Part shown: piece by piece, positions 62,911 to 64,000 of the stretch
Position numbering within the stretch: the first letter of the stretch is position 1
How the letters are laid out: every line of letters begins with the position of its first letter
NCBI GenBank assembly: GCA_937922675.1
Contig: CALAJN010000003.1
Location: 115,330 to 179,329, forward strand
From: an uncultured Granulosicoccaceae bacterium
GTDB taxonomy: Bacteria; Pseudomonadota; Gammaproteobacteria; Granulosicoccales; Granulosicoccaceae
Length of the DNA: 64,000 nucleotides
Direction: 5' to 3'
Notes under the pieces: model-generated
What the model saw: the letters and a program-made list of their open reading frames with translations, nothing else
Database searches by the model: none
Told to the model about the DNA's origin: nothing
Translations under genes and position numbers: made by a program

Positions 62911-63996
62911 TTAGACAACACCTGCAGCGAGCAAGGCATGCATGGTCACTACGCCTTGCAGTTTGTCTTCGCTCGTGACCGGTAGCGTGGTGATGCGTGC
63001 GTCCTGCATCTGATTTACGGCATCCACTGCAAGACGGTCAGCTTCTATCGTACGCGGCTTGGCAGTCATGACATCGCGAATGCTGAGCGTGCGCAGATCC
63101 TTGCGCGTTTCAATCGTTCGCCGTAAATCGCCATCGGTGTATATGCCGCAGAGTTGATTGCCCCGGTCGACTACAGCAACCATACCGAGTCCCTTGTCAG
63201 AGATCTCTACCAGAGCTTCGGTCACGCTTGCATTTTCGTCCACGATTGGCAATGCAGTCCCGGTGACCATGACGTCGTTGATGCGTATCAGTAACCTTTT
63301 GCCAAGTCGGCCGCCTGGGTGTGATCGCGCAAAATCTTCTTCGTTGAAGCCGCGAGCGTGCAAAAGGGTGATCGCCAGTGCATCTCCCATTGCAAGCATG
63401 GCGCTTGTGCTCGCCGTTGGTGCAAGACCCAACGGGCAGGCCTCGCGTTCAACCGCTATATCAAGGTGCACATCGGCGGTTTGAGCCAACACGGAGTGGG
63501 GTTTTCCCGTCATGGCGATCAGCGTCGCGCCTAGTCGTCTGATACCCGGGAGAATAGCTACGACCTCGTCGGAGCTGCCCGAGTAGGACAGAGCGAGCAC
63601 GACATCATCCTCGCGAAGCATGCCCAAGTCGCCGTGGCTCGCCTCGGCTGCATGTACGAAATATGCGGGCGTGCCAGTGCTGGCGAAGGTGGCGGCGAGC
63701 TTGGTCCCGATATGGCCCGACTTGCCTACGCCGCAGACAATCACTCGCCCACGACAGGCGAGCAGCATGCCGCACGCGTCCGCAAAGTCGCTGCCTATAC
63801 GCGGCACCAGCGCCTGGACGGCATTCGCCTCCGCAAGTACTACATCTCGGCCACGCGCGACGAACTCTTGCGCGTCAATGCCCGTGTTGCGATCAACCGA
63901 GTTCATCGAGTTCATCGAGTTCATCGAGTTCATCGAGTTCATCGAGTTCATCGAGTTCATCGAGTTCATCGAGTTCATCGAGTTCATCGAGTTCAT
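62911..63996 (-). CDS. kdsD: D-arabinose-5-phosphate isomerase (start beyond or within repeat)
   Basis: Makes arabinose-5-phosphate, precursor of Kdo in lipopolysaccharide. The SIS domain has VCGVGKSGHIGTKLAATFASTGTPAYFVHAAEA and LALSYSGSSDEVVAI, CPLGLAPTASTSAMLAMGDALA and the conserved His in RSHPGGRLGKRLL; two CBS domains follow (VMVTGTALPIVDENASV, and VMTAKPRTIEADRLAV). The N terminus reads as (Met-Asn-Ser)10 before VDRNTGID because of a 9-bp tandem repeat that reaches the window edge. The true start may lie in any repeat unit or beyond 64000; a start at the last unit would give ~334 residues. Confidence 0.93.
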   Translation of the reverse strand: MNSMNSMNSMNSMNSMNSMNSMNSMNSMNSMNSVDRNTGIDAQEFVARGRDVVLAEANAVQALVPRIGSDFADACGMLLACRGRVIVCGVGKSGHIGTKLAATFASTGTPAYFVHAAEASHGDLGMLREDDVVLALSYSGSSDEVVAILPGIRRLGATLIAMTGKPHSVLAQTADVHLDIAVEREACPLGLAPTASTSAMLAMGDALAITLLHARGFNEEDFARSHPGGRLGKRLLIRINDVMVTGTALPIVDENASVTEALVEISDKGLGMVAVVDRGNQLCGIYTDGDLRRTIETRKDLRTLSIRDVMTAKPRTIEADRLAVDAVNQMQDARITTLPVTSEDKLQGVVTMHALLAAGVV

Positions 63997-64000
63997 CGAG
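63902..64000 (-). repeat. Perfect 9-bp tandem repeat, at least 11 copies
   Basis: TTCATCGAG is repeated without a single mismatch from 63902 to the end of the window. On the kdsD strand each unit carries the codons ATG AAC TCG, so each copy supplies one possible start codon. The array is truncated by the window. Confidence 0.97.

Noticed and set aside
63902..64000. CRISPR array
   Set aside because: The units are 9 bp with no spacers; it is a simple in-frame tandem repeat.

Overview
The window is a 64 kb stretch of a Gram-negative chromosome, almost certainly from a free-living gammaproteobacterium. The evidence is an Lpt lipopolysaccharide export operon next to rpoN, a PTS-Ntr/RapZ cluster, 6S RNA between zapA and the folate cyclo-ligase gene, an outer-membrane porin, and a split B12-dependent ribonucleotide reductase (NrdJa/NrdJb) of the Pseudomonas type. 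The DNA is GC-rich and coding-dense. I see no transposase, phage gene, CRISPR array, tRNA or rRNA, so this reads as core chromosome. I cannot name a genus from the sequence; the Gly/Thr-rich glycanase lipoprotein and the NrdJ system would fit a marine or aquatic lineage.

Layout. 0-9 kb: a solute-binding protein diverges from a compact five-gene run made of a NYN-LOTUS RNA-associated protein, an ABC ATPase, two tandem ABC-2 permeases each carrying a large periplasmic peptidase-like domain, and an SLC13/RCK transporter. 9-13.5 kb: ribosomal protein and tRNA/rRNA maturation genes rpsP-rimM-trmD-rplS, then htpG with a predicted heat-shock promoter. 13.5-20.6 kb: diheme cytochrome c, ycgL, hslR, pcnB, a deoxynucleoside kinase, and an OmpR-type regulator with a CHASE2 histidine kinase. 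20.6-28 kb: rpiA, ilvA, fau, 6S RNA, zapA, a small coiled-coil protein, a YgfB-family gene, pepP and ubiH. 28-37 kb: a CLC transporter, metY and a hydrolase, adk, an rRNA-type methyltransferase, trhO, slt and a BolA protein. 37-44 kb: porin, minCDE, dinB and a GGDEF-EAL protein. 44-51 kb: parvulin, two small unknown proteins, nrdJa-nrdJb with a paired NrdR operator, an orphan DUF3391 protein and a GH16 lipoprotein. 51-64 kb (minus strand throughout): kdsD-lptC-lptA-lptB-dehydratase-rpoN-hpf-ptsN-hprK-rapZ-ptsH-ptsI-mgtE.

The least conventional parts are three. First, the NYN-LOTUS/ABC operon, in which the second permease keeps a full HExxH...E zinc-peptidase signature while the first, aligned at exactly the same residue number, has lost it. 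Second, a perfect 9-bp tandem array at the 5' end of kdsD in which every unit contributes an in-frame ATG; it runs off the window edge. Third, a degenerate 14-bp tandem array between rpsP and rimM. All functional assignments come from reading motifs and synteny by eye; no database search was run.
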